Shown: piece after piece, positions 5,175 to 5,220 of the stretch
How the letters are laid out: the number at the start of each line of letters is the position of its first letter
Position numbering within the stretch: position 1 is the first letter of the stretch
Source: JBDTRY01 sp039931435
GTDB lineage: Bacteria; Acidobacteriota; Thermoanaerobaculia; Gp7-AA8
NCBI GenBank assembly: GCA_039931435.1
Contig: JBDTRY010000261.1
Location: 1-5,220 of the forward strand
Length of the DNA stretch: 5,220 nucleotides
Direction of reading: 5' to 3'
Made by a program: the position numbers and the translations under genes
Notes under the pieces: model-generated
Database searches by the model: none
Told to the model about the DNA's origin: nothing
Seen by the model: the letters and a program-made list of their open reading frames with translations, nothing else

Positions 5175-5180
5175 GATACT
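5175..5180 (+). promoter_or_regulatory. Weak -10 candidate for the transposase gene
   Basis: GATACT matches four of six bases of TATAAT and lies 11 bases before the ATG. No clear -35 box or ribosome binding site is seen, so initiation is probably poor or unconventional. Confidence 0.2.
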
Positions 5181-5191
5181 CGCTCCCGGTC

Positions 5192-5220
5192 ATGGCACGT
5201 CCTCTTCGATTGGAGTACCC
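5192..5220 (+). CDS. REP-associated tyrosine transposase (RAYT, TnpA_REP, IS200-like), 5' end only
   Basis: Only nine full codons and part of a tenth are in the window, encoding MARPLRLEY and then Pro. MARPLRIEYPGALYHV is the highly characteristic opening of the Y1 transposase group associated with REP elements, a single-copy relative of IS200/IS605 TnpA. It cuts and joins single-stranded hairpin DNA through one catalytic Tyr. The HUH and Tyr residues lie beyond the window, so integrity cannot be judged. The upstream tandem repeat and foldable region fit this identity. No Shine-Dalgarno is visible. The very short string limits certainty, but the match is distinctive. Confidence 0.8.

Overview
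This is a GC-rich bacterial chromosomal window with three complete genes, one eroded antitoxin gene, one toxin gene relic and the first codons of a transposase, all set among short palindromic repeats. The coding style, an IleRS of the ordinary bacterial type, a Lys/Ala-rich H1-like protein, a short PHP phosphoesterase and intergenic repeats of the TGTCATCC...GGATGACA kind suggest an environmental Gram-negative-type bacterium. Acidobacteriota or a deltaproteobacterial relative would fit, but this is an impression from the proteins and repeats, not a demonstrated placement.

Layout: positions 1-171 hold a dispersed repeat, a plausible promoter and a good ribosome binding site. They lead into ileS (172-2997), a complete isoleucyl-tRNA synthetase. 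Twenty-five bases later a GTG with a strong Shine-Dalgarno opens a 110-residue protein (3023-3355) that is about 30% lysine, lacks Cys, His and aromatic residues, and can be written as nine consecutive 11-residue blocks. A 193-base gap with a perfect 10-bp palindrome follows, then a complete PHP-domain phosphoesterase (best start 3549, end 4364).

From 4365 onward the window turns accessory. A two-hairpin REP-like repeat (4381-4425) follows the PHP gene. Next comes a HicB-type antitoxin gene (4538-4801) with an apparently leaderless promoter and a C-terminus replaced by unrelated sequence; no hicA is present. Facing it on the minus strand is a previously untracked relic of a RelE/ParE-type toxin (4759-4964). 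Its conserved C-terminal half is readable, but it is cut by an in-frame TAA at 4861-4863 and has lost its N-terminus. The relic stops where a tandem AT/G-rich leader repeat begins (4965-5027), followed by foldable sequence and, at 5192, the ATG of a REP-associated tyrosine transposase (MARPLRLEYP...) that runs off the window.

The genes do not form one pathway. ileS and the H1-like gene may share a transcript, and the PHP protein is probably a housekeeping nuclease or phosphatase. The right end reads as a toxin-antitoxin graveyard beside, and probably broken by, a RAYT element. The most interesting points are the 11-residue periodicity of the H1-like protein, the toxin relic, and the RAYT leader lying in the same window as three REP-like repeats.
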